A stretch of 64,000 bases of DNA from assembly GCA_039105265.1 (NCBI GenBank), contig JAPFFF010000005.1, forward strand, positions 7,658,501-7,722,500. Direction: 5' to 3'. Source of the stretch: Tritrichomonas musculus (taxonomy: Eukaryota; Parabasalia; Tritrichomonadida; Tritrichomonadidae). A model generated the notes under the pieces. The model worked only from the letters and a program-made list of their open reading frames with translations, was not told the DNA's origin and did not search any database. Made by a program: the position numbers and the translations under genes. Shown here piece by piece: positions 33,001 through 41,543 of this stretch. How positions within the stretch are numbered: the stretch's first letter is position 1; each line of letters begins with the position of its first letter.

Positions 33001-33712
33001 TCATCTTCTTCTTCTTCTCTGTCATCATCATCATCTTCTTCTTCTTCTTCTTCTTCTTCTCTGTCACCATCATCATCATTTTCTTCTTCTTCTTCTCTGT
33101 CATCATCATCATCATTTTCTTCTTCTTCTTCTCTGTCATCATCATCATCATTTTCTTCTTCTTCTTCTCTGTCATCATCATCATCATTTTCTTCTTCTTC
33201 TTCTCTGTCATCATCATCATCTTCATCTTCTTCTTCTTCTCTGTCATCATCATCATCATCATCATCATCTTCTTCTTCTTCTTCTCTGTCACCATCATCA
33301 TCATTTTCTTCTTCTTCTTCTCTGTCATCATCATCATCATTTTCTTCTTCTTCTTCTCTGTCATCATCATCTTCTTCTTCTTCTCTGTCATCATCATCAT
33401 CATTTTCTTCTTCTTCTTCTCTGTCATCATCATCATCTTCATCTTCTTCTTCTTCTCTGTCATCATCATCATCATCATCATTTTCTTCTTCTTCTTCTCT
33501 GTCACCATCATCATCATTTTCTTCTTCTTCTTCTCTGTCATCATCATCATCATTTTCTTCTTCTTCTTCTCTGTCATCATCATCATCTTCTTCTTCTTCT
33601 TCTTCTTCTCTGTCATCATCATCTTCTTCTTCTTCTTCTCTGTAATCATCTTCTTCTTCTTCTTCTTCTTCTCTGTCACCATCTTCTTCTTCTTCTTCTT
33701 TGCCATAATCAT
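27095..33712 (-). CDS. Repeat ORF of the right arm (Lys/Met-rich reading, 2205 residues)
   Basis: It has the same start (MIMAKKKKKKMVTEKKK) and the same end (ANNIMEKIKIKINMY) as the left-arm ORF, but is 4.6 times longer. Units are (TE K4-8 M2-7) with occasional V, I, A or L. No stop occurs over 2205 codons, which is expected because every unit is a multiple of three. The acidic (E/D) frame stays open too. Some kilobase-scale segments are repeated, for example the LMKKMMVV-containing block, which appears three times. Translation is unproven; the real product, if any, could be the Lys/Met or the Glu/Asp reading. Confidence 0.4.
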   Translation of the reverse strand: MIMAKKKKKKMVTEKKKKKKKMITEKKKKKMMMTEKKKKKKKMMMMTEKKKKKMMMMMTEKKKKKMMMMVTEKKKKKMMMMMMMTEKKKKMKMMMMTEKKKKKMMMMMTEKKKKMMMTEKKKKKMMMMMTEKKKKKMMMMVTEKKKKKMMMMMMMMTEKKKKMKMMMMTEKKKKKMMMMMTEKKKKKMMMMMTEKKKKKMMMMMTEKKKKKMMMMVTEKKKKKKKKMMMMTEKKKKMKMMMMTEKKKKKMMMMMTEKKKKKMMMTEKKKKLMKKMMVVTEKKKKMMMMTEKKKKMMKMMTEKKKKLMKKMMAEKKKKKKKMMMTEKKKKLMKKMMTEKKKKKKMMMVTEKKKKLMKKMTEKKKKMMMTMTEKKKKKMMKMMAEKKKKKMKKMMMTEKKKKKMMMTEKKKKKKMMMITEKKKKKKMMMTEKKKKMMIMMTEKKKKMMTEKKKKKMMMITEKKKKKMMMMMTEKKKKKMMMMMTEKKKKKMMMMMTEKKKKKMMMMVTEKKKKKKMMMMMMTEKKKKKMMMMMTEKKKKKMMMMMTEKKKKMMIMMTEKKKKKKMMITEKKKKKMMMMMTEKKKKKMMMMMTEKKKKKMMMMTEKKKKMMIMMTEKKKKKKMMITEKKKKKMMMMMTEKKKKKMMMMMTEKKKKKMMMMMTEKKKKKMMMMVTEKKKKKKMMIMITEKKKKKMMMMMTEKKKKKMMMMMTEKKKKKMMMMVTEKKKKKKKKMMMMTEKKKKMKMMMMTEKKKKKMMMMMTEKKKKKKMMMMTEKKKKKMMMMMTEKKKKKMMMTEKKKKLMKKMMVVTEKKKKMMMMTEKKKKMMKMMTEKKKKLMKKMMAEKKKKKKMMMMTEKKKKLMKKMMTEKKKKKMMMMVTEKKKKLMKKMMKMMAEKKKKKMKKMMMTEKKKKKKMMITEKKKKMMITEKKKKMMTEKKKKKMMMITEKKKKMMTEKKKKMMTEKKKKKMMMITEKKKMMMMTEKKKMMMTEKKKKKKMMMTEKKKKKMMMMITEKKKKKKMMMTEKKKMMMMTEKKKKKMMMMTEKKKKKKMMMMTEKKKKKMMMMTEKKKKKMMMMTEKKKKKKKMMMITEKKKKKKMMMTEKKKMMMMKEKKKKKMMMMTEKKKKKMMITEKKKKKKMMMTEKKKMMMTEKKKKKMMMIIEKKKKKMMMTEKKKMMMTEKKKKKMMMMMIIEKKKKKMMMTEKKKMMMTEKKKKKMMMMMIIEKKKKMMMTEKKKKMMTEKKKKKKMMMTEKKKKKMMMMMTEKKKKKMMMMMTEKKKKKMMMMMTEKKKKKMMMMVTEKKKKKKMMIMITEKKKKKMMMMMTEKKKKKMMMMMTEKKKKKMMMMVTEKKKKKMMMMMMMTEKKKKMKMMMMTEKKKKKMMMMMTEKKKKKMMMTEKKKKKMMMMMTEKKKKKMMMTEKKKKLMKKMMVVTEKKKKMMMMTEKKKKMMKMMTEKKKKLMKKMMAEKKKKKKMMMMTEKKKKLMKKMMTEKKKKKMMMMVTEKKKKLMKKMMKMMAEKKKKKMKKMMMTEKKKKKKMMITEKKKKMMITEKKKKMMTEKKKKKMMMITEKKKMMMMTEKKKKMMTEKKKKKMMMITEKKKMMMMTEKKKMMMTEKKKKKMMMMTEKKKKMMMMMITEKKKKKKMMMTEKKKMMMTEKKKKKMMMMTEKKKKKKMMMMTEKKKKKMMMMTEKKKKKKMMMTEKKKKKKKMMMITEKKKKKKMMMTEKKKMMMMKEKKKKKKMMMTEKKKKKMMITEKKKKKMMMMTEKKKMMMTEKKKKKMMMIIEKKKKKMMMTEKKKMMMTEKKKKKMMMIIEKKKKMMMMTEKKKMMMTEKKKKKMMMMMIIEKKKKMMMTEKKKKMMTEKKKKKKMMMTEKKKKKKMMMITEKKKKKMMMMTEKKKKKMMTEKKKKKMMMMTEKKKKMMIMMTEKKKKMMIMMTEKKKKKMMTEKKKKMMIMMTEKKKKMMMTEKKKKKKMMMTEKKKKKMMMITEKKKKKMMMMTEKKKKMMMTEKKKKKMMMMTEKKKKMMMMTEKKKKMMMTEKKKKMMMTEKKKKKMMMMTEKKKKKMMMTEKKKKMMMTEKKKKKMMMMTEKKKKMMMMTEKKKKKMMMMTEKKKKKKMMMTEKKKKKKMMMTEKKKKKMMMMTEKKKKKKMMMTEKKKKMMMMTEKKKKKMMMTEKKKKKMMMMTEKKKKMMMMANNIMEKIKIKINMY
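27140..33697. repeat. Compound (GAA)n(GAT)n repeat tract, right arm, about 6.6 kb
   Basis: The same unit grammar as the left-arm tract, read on the minus strand (TTC/ATC on plus). Distinctive marks, such as TTTCTGCCATCATCTTCATC, recur near 29171 and 31039, giving a higher-order period near 1.87 kb, with a third partial copy near 32560. This points to segmental tandem duplication on top of slippage. Confidence 0.95.
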
Positions 33713-34912
33713 TTTTTTATTCTTTCCAAATATATTTAATTTTTGTGCAAATGAAATGATTCATTTGTAAATATTACTCAAATATAATAATAAATTTGCA
33801 AATTACATCATTTTTTTCCACCATCATTTCATTATTCATAATCATTATTTTTATTTCTCTTCATTTTCCCCTTATTAAATTTGATCACACAATATATTTC
33901 ATTTTCCTTATCACTTTTCTTTTTTATGAATCTTTAATATATCAATATGATATTTTTATAAAACTCCTAAAATTTATTGAAAAAATTGAATATTGTAGTA
34001 ATAAAGCATTTTATTAGGTAAAATAAACTAATTTTAGGCATAGACAATTCAAATTATAATCTGAACCACATATTTAAATCAAAAAAAAAACTTTAAAATT
34101 GCAATATTTTGATGAAATACAATAAACAGAATAGCAATTAGTTGGATATTGGCATTTAAAAAATATTTATTCATTTATTGATACATTTGTAATAATGTTG
34201 CACGTTTACATTTTAACATATTCGTAAAAAATACGTTTATAATTTTTTGGAACAAAAAACTTTAATTTCTCCTTTAAAAAAAGAGAAAAAGAAATAAAAA
34301 TAGCATAATTGAAATTAACATTTTATAAAGAATAATTTTATTGCAATTACATTTTTATTTATTACATTTTTTATTGAATATTATTGAAATATTCAATATT
34401 TTTAAACTAGTATATGTAACATCTAATACATATGCCATACGTAAAAAACGATGGAGAATAATATTTAAAGAGATATGGAATCGTATCTGAGTGTGGGAGT
34501 CTGAAATCTGATTATTCGATATTAATCACTGATTTGAAAACACAGAGATTCGCGTCTAGGATTAAATACATAAAAAATAAAAACGATTGTCTATAATAAC
34601 CACCAATTTATAAGCATTTTTTGAAGATGTGTTGGATAATTGTAATTTGATATGTCAAATAAAAACCTTGTTTGGAGGCGAGCTTGCACAGAAATAATCT
34701 TTGTCTGATGCCAATCAATATATATTTTTTTGAAGTTTCCTTACTACCAAAGCTGCAGCACTTAACATTTTTTTATTTTAGAGTGATATGTTTTTCAGAG
34801 GAAAAGTGTTACTGAATATTTTTTTAAAAGCAAATTAGTGTTACTGATTTTTTTTTCTCTCTCAAAAAGTGATACTTTAAGTGAAAAAAGTTTTTAAAAG
34901 TGATACTATCCC
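33713..34912. other. Outer part of the right inverted-repeat arm
   Basis: 1,200 bp, the near-identical complement of 22139-23338. It carries the second copy of the 73-residue hydrophobic ORF (33796-34017, plus strand) and the terminal GGGATAG repeat at its outer end. Confidence 0.85.
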
Positions 34913-34921
34913 CAATTTTTA
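34913..34921. repeat. 9-bp target-site duplication, right copy
   Basis: CAATTTTTA, identical to 22130-22138 and in direct orientation. Confidence 0.85.
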
Positions 34922-35608
34922 TATATATATATTTATTATTGTAAAAATTTTTGAATTACTGCATTGCACTTATTTTTACAAATTAAAAATATGTTTTAAT
35001 AATTATATATACGTCCAATATGAAATATCAAAATTAAAAATAAGAAAAATATGAAATTAAAATGGAAATCTAAAAATAATTTTCTCATTACCTAAAAGTT
35101 AATGCAATTTTATTATTATATTTTAATTTATAATAGTATCTTGATATATTAATAATATAAAATAATATGCTACCTAATAAAAATATAAAGTTATACTAAT
35201 TTATAAATTAACTGTTCTTATAACTTTTTGTGCAATGCATTCAATTTTTTTGTTATAGATTTGAATTGATTTAAATCAACGTGTTTTTGATCCATTCAAT
35301 TTTTTTTATCTAAATATCTAATAATATTTTGTAATTGTGTCTCGTATTTAAATAAATAAATAAATATTTAAAATATTTATAAAAAGTATCCATAATTAGT
35401 AATATATTTTCTATCAATATTGACTTTATTATTTATTTTACATTTAGATACAACTTCGTGACAGCTAAATTATTTTATAAGTTGCTTTATTATCATTATG
35501 AATCGTTTAACTGTATAATTATTTTGATTAAGATTAATTTATTTTTTAATAAAACAATTTCTTGACAGCAAATAATTTGCAATCACATTAAACAATCAAC
35601 ATCATGAC
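34922..35608. other. Gene-less AT-rich spacer
   Basis: Nothing coding and no organised repeat recognised between the giant element and the hAT MITE. Confidence 0.6.
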
Positions 35609-35616
35609 ATCTAAAT

Positions 35617-36418
35617 CAGCGTTGTTTATCGATACGACTAAATACCGGTTACCGAAGAAGTATCGGTATTCGGTAAATATCGATACTTTTTTGCTCGGTA
35701 TTTTTTAGTATCGATACAAAAGTGCTTCGGTATTTTTAGAGTATCAGCGGTTATTAAAAAAGTACTTTATAATACTTTTTATCAGTATCGATACGGTATT
35801 TTAATATATAAATTTTATTAATAAATAATGAATAAAAATATTAAAACATTTGATTATTTAATTTTAAATAAAAATTTTAATTATAAATATAATTACTAGC
35901 CTATAAAAAGTATATTATTGTCTTTCTTCTTCAGAAATCTCGTCATATTCATTTTCATTAAACAATCCAAATTTTCGATATCATTATTATCATTAAAAAC
36001 AATAAAATTTATATATATTATGTACTTTCTCATATTAATAGTTAATTCAATAGTTCTGGAATGTTATATTTATCTACAAATAGAAATTGACATAAAGATG
36101 ATAAAATTTACGATATTTCAGAAACCATTGATTATTCAATTATTATGATGATTATTTGTTGTAAAATATGTAATTAAAGAGAATTGACAATATTCATTAG
36201 AACCTTATAAATTTTTTTAATCATCTTTAAATGAATCCGATACATTTTTTGTTAAAAAAATACCGACAAAAAACCTGACATTCGATATAAATTCTCCACT
36301 TTTGTATCGATACTTCGGTTTTTTATCGATAAATACCGTTACCGGCGGTTAGAGCCGGTAATATCGATATTTTACCGGGAAAATAACCGCTACCGGAGAG
36401 GATCGATACACAACCCTG
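35617..36418. mobile_element. hAT-type MITE, 802 bp
   Basis: The ends CAGCGTTGTTTATCGATACG and, reversed, CAGGGTTGTGTATCGATCC are hAT-like. They are flanked by perfect 8-bp duplications ATCTAAAT (35609-35616 and 36419-36426). The subterminal regions are full of short CGGTA/TACCG and ATCGATA motifs in both orientations, possibly transposase-binding sites. There is no transposase. The perfect duplications suggest a fairly recent insertion. Confidence 0.9.
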
Positions 36419-36426
36419 ATCTAAAT

Positions 36427-37229
36427 CATTTTATTATTTTATTTTATTATTTCACAATATTAGTTTTATTTTAACGTGACAGCATCGTCTAGTTTTTTTT
36501 TTTTTTTGTTTTTGTTTTGTTTTGTTTTGTTTTGTTTTACAAGTTTTTCTTGATGGAAAATTAATATTTTTTTAATAATCTTGTATATTTAATCATTAAT
36601 TAGAATTTTAAAAATAATTATTTATATAACACTAAACGAAAATTAGAAATTGAAATTTATACTTTTAAGCAATCATTTGATCTATCTTGTGATTACAATT
36701 CATCTTTTTCATTGATTGATTTTAATGAAATTATTAAAGTAATATTTATATGTAATTGCCATTATTTTATTTATAAATAAAATAAAATCTTGAATATATT
36801 AATTATAAAGCGCAAAAAAAATGAAAATAATATAAAATAATTGACCATTCAATTTTTTTCCAAATTTGAAAATTGGATCTAATTTCCCAAAAAAATTATG
36901 TGGTTTTGCAATATATCAATTGACAATGAAAATTTTCCATGTTCTGAAAAAAAAAATTGAAAAATCCCTTTTTTAAAAGGTTAAAAAAACAATCAAAATT
37001 ACCAAAATATTTGCAATCAATTAAATCTACTTTTTCCAATGGTGTATAGAGTATTAACAGTGTTTGTCATCATTAAAACTGCCTGAATTGCAATAAAATG
37101 TAGATCTTTTTAAAAATATTTTTATATTATATATTTCTTAAAGAATTTAAAGGTTATACAGATTCATTATTACAATTATTATTTAAATATTAAAAAAAAG
37201 AGGAAAATGTTTAAAAAAAATTGTTTTAA
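36427..37229. other. Spacer downstream of the Hsp70-like gene
   Basis: It contains a T15 run followed by a short (GTTTT)n microsatellite near 36495-36540. No gene recognised. Confidence 0.6.
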
Positions 37230-38948
37230 TTAACGCAAAAGTATATCTTTAGCTTGATTTCTAGCATTTTTGTTGTTTTGACAATCTTTGATGTCCTTTG
37301 GATCTCCTTGGTGTGTATTAAAATCGTCATTCAGTATATTTTTCAGGTTTTCAATTGCTTGAAATTCCATATCAAATTCGTGCGTTAATGTTTCATTTTT
37401 TTGAGGGCATGTGCAAGTAATTTTAGCAATCCCATTTTGATCAATCAGCATTTTAAAAGTAAATTTAACTTCGCCTTCTTTTTTTGATGGTAGATCTACG
37501 AATCTAAATTGATATACTAATTCTCCATTGTGAACAAAATCTTCGTCGCATTCATAAATATTGAAGACAACTACAGTTTGAAAATCTCTATAAGTTTGCA
37601 AATAGGATGTGTGTATAGGACATGGTATTGGAGTATTTCTTTTAATAACGCATTGAAATCTATCTTCAGCTAGTTCTATGCCAAGTGAATGTGCTAATCG
37701 TTGGTTGAAATTTACATTATTAAATGGTGATTCTTTCTCCCCGTTATTTATTGCTGCTAAATAACATGCACCTAAAGCAATTGCTTCTCGTCCTTTTGTA
37801 AATTTTAATATTTTTTCTTTTCCAAAAAATGTATCCATTCTCTTCGTGAAAATTGGTAACAAAGAAGTTCCCCCTACAAGAATTACCGCATCTATTTGTT
37901 CTTTTGAAATGTTTTCATTGGATAAAAGTTCATTAATTGAAATAATGCATTGATCAAGAAGAGATGGCTTTTGTTCATTGTTAATCCAAATAGGTAAATT
38001 ACATCTGCTTTCAAAATCTTTTTGTTCTAATTGAAGCCTTTCATTTGTGCCTTCAAAAGTGATAGGTGCGCTCCCATTTTTTGATAATTCAATTTTAACT
38101 TGTTGGCATTTTATCAAATTTATTTTGGAATATTTATCATCAATAATAATATTTTTTGATTCATATAAATGGCATATCCATTTATAAATAATATCATCGA
38201 AATCTCTTCCTCCAAGATAGCGATTTCCTCCAATTCTCTTTACATCAAATACAGAATTGGATATTTTTAGAAGAGAAAGATCAAAGGTTCCTCCTCCAAA
38301 ATCGCAAACAAGAAAATTATTATATAGAAATGATTGTTGTGGTCTTAACATCATATATGAAAGAGCAGCGGCTGAAGGTTCATGTAATAATTTTATATTG
38401 TCTTTGGTAAACCCTGCATGCATGGCTGATTTTAGTGTGGCTCTTCTTTGATTTGATGAATAGTTTGCTGGAATTGTGATAACAATTTTTAATTCGGGGG
38501 TAATATTTATTTCAGCTATTTTTTCTACCATATATTTGATAAAATCCCCTGCAATTTCTTCTGGTGACATATAAAATGTGTTATTGTTGGTTCTTTTTAT
38601 TTGAATTCTAATTTTTCCCTTTGGGAAGACATTTTCTTCATGTGATTCTGTTATAATTATTCCAAGTTTTCTCCATTCTTCTATCAATTTGTGTAAATTT
38701 GGTATATTAGCAGAAATGCCAAGCATCCTTTTTATATCGATGAGAATAGTTCTGTCCATTTCTCTTTCGGCTTCAAATCCATAGTTCCAGTGATCTTTTT
38801 CATTAATAATATCATAGTAGTAGGAGACTTTTGTTGGTATGAACCTATGGCAATCATACTCTTTTGGTTCAGGACGTCCATCTTCAAATATGTATATTGA
38901 TGAAAATGTTGTTCCTAAGTCCAATCCGATGCTTACCTTTGCATTCAT
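37230..38948 (-). CDS. Divergent Hsp70-family protein, 572 residues
   Basis: The actin/Hsp70 ATPase motifs are all present: GLDLGTTFSS (8-17), ITIPANYSSNQRRAT (157-171), LHEPSAAAL (188-196), CDFGGGTFDLS (215-225) and ILVGGTSLLP (356-365). A short substrate-binding-type beta region follows (about 420-540). The helical lid is much reduced, and there is no EEVD or organelle signal. Canonical Hsp70s are about 640-650 residues with higher conservation, so this is a divergent paralogue, perhaps specialised. Chaperone activity is likely but not certain. It is transcribed away from the actin-related gene 145 bp away, and three tandem TCATT motifs lie just upstream of its ATG. Confidence 0.93.
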   Translation of the reverse strand: MNAKVSIGLDLGTTFSSIYIFEDGRPEPKEYDCHRFIPTKVSYYYDIINEKDHWNYGFEAEREMDRTILIDIKRMLGISANIPNLHKLIEEWRKLGIIITESHEENVFPKGKIRIQIKRTNNNTFYMSPEEIAGDFIKYMVEKIAEINITPELKIVITIPANYSSNQRRATLKSAMHAGFTKDNIKLLHEPSAAALSYMMLRPQQSFLYNNFLVCDFGGGTFDLSLLKISNSVFDVKRIGGNRYLGGRDFDDIIYKWICHLYESKNIIIDDKYSKINLIKCQQVKIELSKNGSAPITFEGTNERLQLEQKDFESRCNLPIWINNEQKPSLLDQCIISINELLSNENISKEQIDAVILVGGTSLLPIFTKRMDTFFGKEKILKFTKGREAIALGACYLAAINNGEKESPFNNVNFNQRLAHSLGIELAEDRFQCVIKRNTPIPCPIHTSYLQTYRDFQTVVVFNIYECDEDFVHNGELVYQFRFVDLPSKKEGEVKFTFKMLIDQNGIAKITCTCPQKNETLTHEFDMEFQAIENLKNILNDDFNTHQGDPKDIKDCQNNKNARNQAKDILLR

Positions 38949-38954
38949 TTTTAA

Positions 38955-38969
38955 AATGAAATGAAATGA
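38955..38969 (-). promoter_or_regulatory. Triple TCATT initiator-like array of the Hsp70-like gene
   Basis: On the minus strand TCATT occurs three times in a row, ending 6 bp before the ATG at 38948. This matches the trichomonad initiator pattern and is near-identical to the string before the peroxiredoxin fragment. Confidence 0.5.
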
Positions 38970-39075
38970 TTATATTTGAATTATCTTTGGTCACTTAATA
39001 ATCTATCTTTTTTGTTTCAAAATCAGCTTAAATTGATAGTTCATTGGTCATATCATTCGTAGAAATTTTACCACT

Positions 39076-39080
39076 TCACT
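39076..39080 (+). promoter_or_regulatory. TCACT initiator-like motif of the actin-related gene
   Basis: TCACT with its A 16 bp before the ATG at 39094; fits TCA+1Y(T/A). Confidence 0.5.
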
Positions 39081-39093
39081 TCCAAATTTTCCA

Positions 39094-40218
39094 ATGAAGA
39101 ACACAATTGTATTTGAAATTGGGTCTTCGACCTGTAAAGTAGGATTTGCTGGCAAAAAAAATCCAGAAATAATATTTCCAAATGTTGTTGCATTTCCTAA
39201 ATTTCATGAAAATCAATTAAATGTATTAGTTGGAAATGAAACTGTTGATAATAGAATGATGGTTCATTATTACCCTGAATTCCCTGTTGAAAAAGGGAAA
39301 TTAACAATACATGAATTTAAAGGGAAAAATTTACTCAATTATGTGATTGATTATGCATATGAATGTTTAAAAGAAGATCCAAGTCAACATCCGGTATTGA
39401 TTCTTGATTCACCAATGAATGGATCTGATCAATGCTTGAAAAATAGAATGGACTTAAGCAAGATTTTTTTTGAAGATTATAATGTCCCATATCTTTATTT
39501 TGGTAACCAAAATAGCTTGGCATTATTATATGCTGGATTAGATACAGGTGTTGTTTTGGATTGTGGTCATAGTGCAACTTCATGTATTACAATATATGAA
39601 GGATATCCAATTGAGAGAAATGCAATAAGATTAGAGTATGCAGGAAAAGATATCACCGAATTCCTTCAAAAAAAAGTAGGATATGAAAGTGGAATAGATG
39701 ATTTTGTCATTAGAAAAAGATTCTCATTATTTGATGATTTCAAAAAAAGAAATTGTTATGTTTCTTTAGCATTTGATCAGGAAATTAATGATGATAATTA
39801 TGCAAAAGGCAAGTCTATCATTTATGAAGGCCATGTATTGCAAGTTGAAAAAGAGCAATTTGAATGTGCTGAAATCCTTTTCAATCCAGGACTTGGTTTG
39901 GTTAAAAAAGGTATTTCTGAGATTATTTTTGATATAATAAATGGTTCATATTCTGGAATTCAAAGCCAACTCGCAGAAAATGTGTTTATCACTGGAGGAA
40001 CAGCTCAAATGACCAATTTTATTCAAAGAATACAAAATGATTTAGATAATATGAGCACACATTTGAAATTTCATGTTAAAATGATTCCTGATCCAGAATT
40101 AGCAGCTTGGAGAGGAGCTTCAAAATTTGGCATGATAAGCAATTTCAACCAAATTGCTGTCAGTAAAAAAGAATATAATCTGAAAGGATGTGAAGTAATT
40201 TATAAGAAATGCTTTTAA
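39094..40218 (+). CDS. Divergent actin-related protein, 374 residues
   Basis: The length equals actin (about 375). Motifs include IGSSTCKVGFAG (9-20, phosphate loop 1), TGVVLDCGHSAT (151-162, phosphate loop 2), VFITGGTAQMTNF (297-309, adenosine motif) and an actin-like C-terminus, SKKEYNLKGCEVIYKKCF, compared with actin's SKQEYDE...VHRKCF. The remainder is poorly conserved, and the DNase loop and hydrophobic plug regions differ. It is therefore an orphan actin-like protein rather than conventional actin; polymerisation cannot be predicted. Whether it belongs to a named ARP class is unclear. It is divergent from the Hsp70-like gene, and both start within 145 bp. Confidence 0.9.
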   Translation: MKNTIVFEIGSSTCKVGFAGKKNPEIIFPNVVAFPKFHENQLNVLVGNETVDNRMMVHYYPEFPVEKGKLTIHEFKGKNLLNYVIDYAYECLKEDPSQHPVLILDSPMNGSDQCLKNRMDLSKIFFEDYNVPYLYFGNQNSLALLYAGLDTGVVLDCGHSATSCITIYEGYPIERNAIRLEYAGKDITEFLQKKVGYESGIDDFVIRKRFSLFDDFKKRNCYVSLAFDQEINDDNYAKGKSIIYEGHVLQVEKEQFECAEILFNPGLGLVKKGISEIIFDIINGSYSGIQSQLAENVFITGGTAQMTNFIQRIQNDLDNMSTHLKFHVKMIPDPELAAWRGASKFGMISNFNQIAVSKKEYNLKGCEVIYKKCF

Positions 40219-40998
40219 AAAAAAGGAATATTTTATTTTTTAAAGAATCCTATTTTAAATAATAATCAAATAATTATTTGATGTAAAAGTTTTTTCACAA
40301 AATAATCTATAAATATTTTAATCAAAAGGTTGGATAATTTTCATTTGGGAAAGCAAGAAAAAAAATACAATATTACATGGACAATTTATCTTCAAAATTG
40401 AAAAAAAAATCAAATTTGTTGTAATAGACCTCCAAAATATTAAGATATGTATTATTTGGTATAAGACATTCGGTTCAAATAAATATAATATTAATAATAT
40501 AAATAAATAATATTATTATTATCATTATAAATAATATGTAAAAAAATATATTTATCACTATTTTTTTACCAATAAACGAATTGTTTACTTTGAAACTTTT
40601 TTTAATTCATAATACTTTATGGTAAATTTTTTATTTTGATATAATAATGAGTAAATCATTTACATAAATGCATAATTATTATTATTATTATTATTATATA
40701 TATATATATAGATAGATAAATATATACTAACAGCAAAACTTGAAATGGAAAAACTAGCTTTTTATATTTTTTTCAAGTATTGAATTTTTTTCCAAGTTAC
40801 AAATTTGAATACGAATAGATTTCTATTAACTTCTTAATTTTGTGAATTTTTCAAAAAGTTTGTTTTCCAAAAATTTTCTTGGCTTAAATTCTGAATAGAT
40901 TTTTTCCAAGTTACAAATTCTGAGTTATTTTGAATAGTTTTATTGAAAGAAATAATGAATATATATACTGTTCTTCATTTTTTGGTGGGAAATAGTAT
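40219..40998. other. Spacer with ATT and AT microsatellites
   Basis: Simple (ATT)n and (AT)n repeats near 40676-40712. No gene recognised. Confidence 0.6.
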
Positions 40999-41006
40999 AT
41001 CATCTA

Positions 41007-41469
41007 TAGGTTTGTTATTCTGATATCAATTATCAGGTTTGTCACTTTTTTTAACTCAGATAATCGATAATAAAATGCTATCGATTGGAAATTTTAATTG
41101 ATGAATTCGATTATCAAGTATGAAATGAGATACAAAAAAAAAAAATATTCTTTTGATATCGAATCTTGATTAATCGAAATTAATACCTGAAAAAAAAAAC
41201 ATTAAAAATTGTATTTAAATGGCATAAAATAAATATATTCTAACTTATTATGTAAAAGAATCAGCTTTTATTAAATTTTATAACGTAAATGTGAAGTAAT
41301 CAGTTAAAAAAGTTTACAAAAATTTGATACGTTAAAAAATTTTCAATATTGATAATCGATCTTTTATTTTTATTCATTATTGATATCAGAGATAATTTTT
41401 TTGATTTGATATTGATATCAGAAAAATGGATCAATTATCGATATCGAAAATCGAGACTTAACAAGCCTA
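41007..41469. mobile_element. hAT-type MITE, 463 bp
   Basis: The ends are TAGGTTTGTTA and, reversed, TAGGCTTGTTA. Perfect 8-bp duplications ATCATCTA flank it at 40999-41006 and 41470-41477. The interior carries ATCGATAT-type subterminal motifs. Non-coding. Confidence 0.8.
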
Positions 41470-41543
41470 ATCATCTATTTTACTGTAATTAGAAAATAAA
41501 AAATTTTCGATCATAATTAACTCTAATGGAATAATATTTATTA

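Larger units (their letters stand above)
22139..34912. mobile_element. Giant inverted-repeat (Mutator-like or foldback) element, 12,774 bp
   Basis: The ends are GGGATAGTATCAC and its complement, bounded by perfect 9-bp duplications (CAATTTTTA). The left arm spans 22139-25392 and the right arm about 26487-34912, around a unique loop of about 1.1 kb. From each end to the repeat-ORF ATG is exactly 1,200 bp, and the compared stretches are nearly identical. Each arm holds a compound trinucleotide tract with the same flanks (1.4 kb left, 6.6 kb right). No transposase is visible. A 9-bp duplication with long TIRs is typical of Mutator-like elements, which are known in Trichomonas, so I infer a non-autonomous relative. 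An assembly-created palindrome is possible but would not explain the flanking 9-mers. Confidence 0.85.

Noticed and set aside
22139-34912. Pure assembly artefact creating the palindrome
   Set aside because: The 9-bp duplications outside both tips and the very different tract lengths in the two arms argue for a real insertion, although long-read confirmation would be decisive.
35918-36148. 76-codon ORF inside the hAT MITE
   Set aside because: AT-rich chance reading within a non-coding element.
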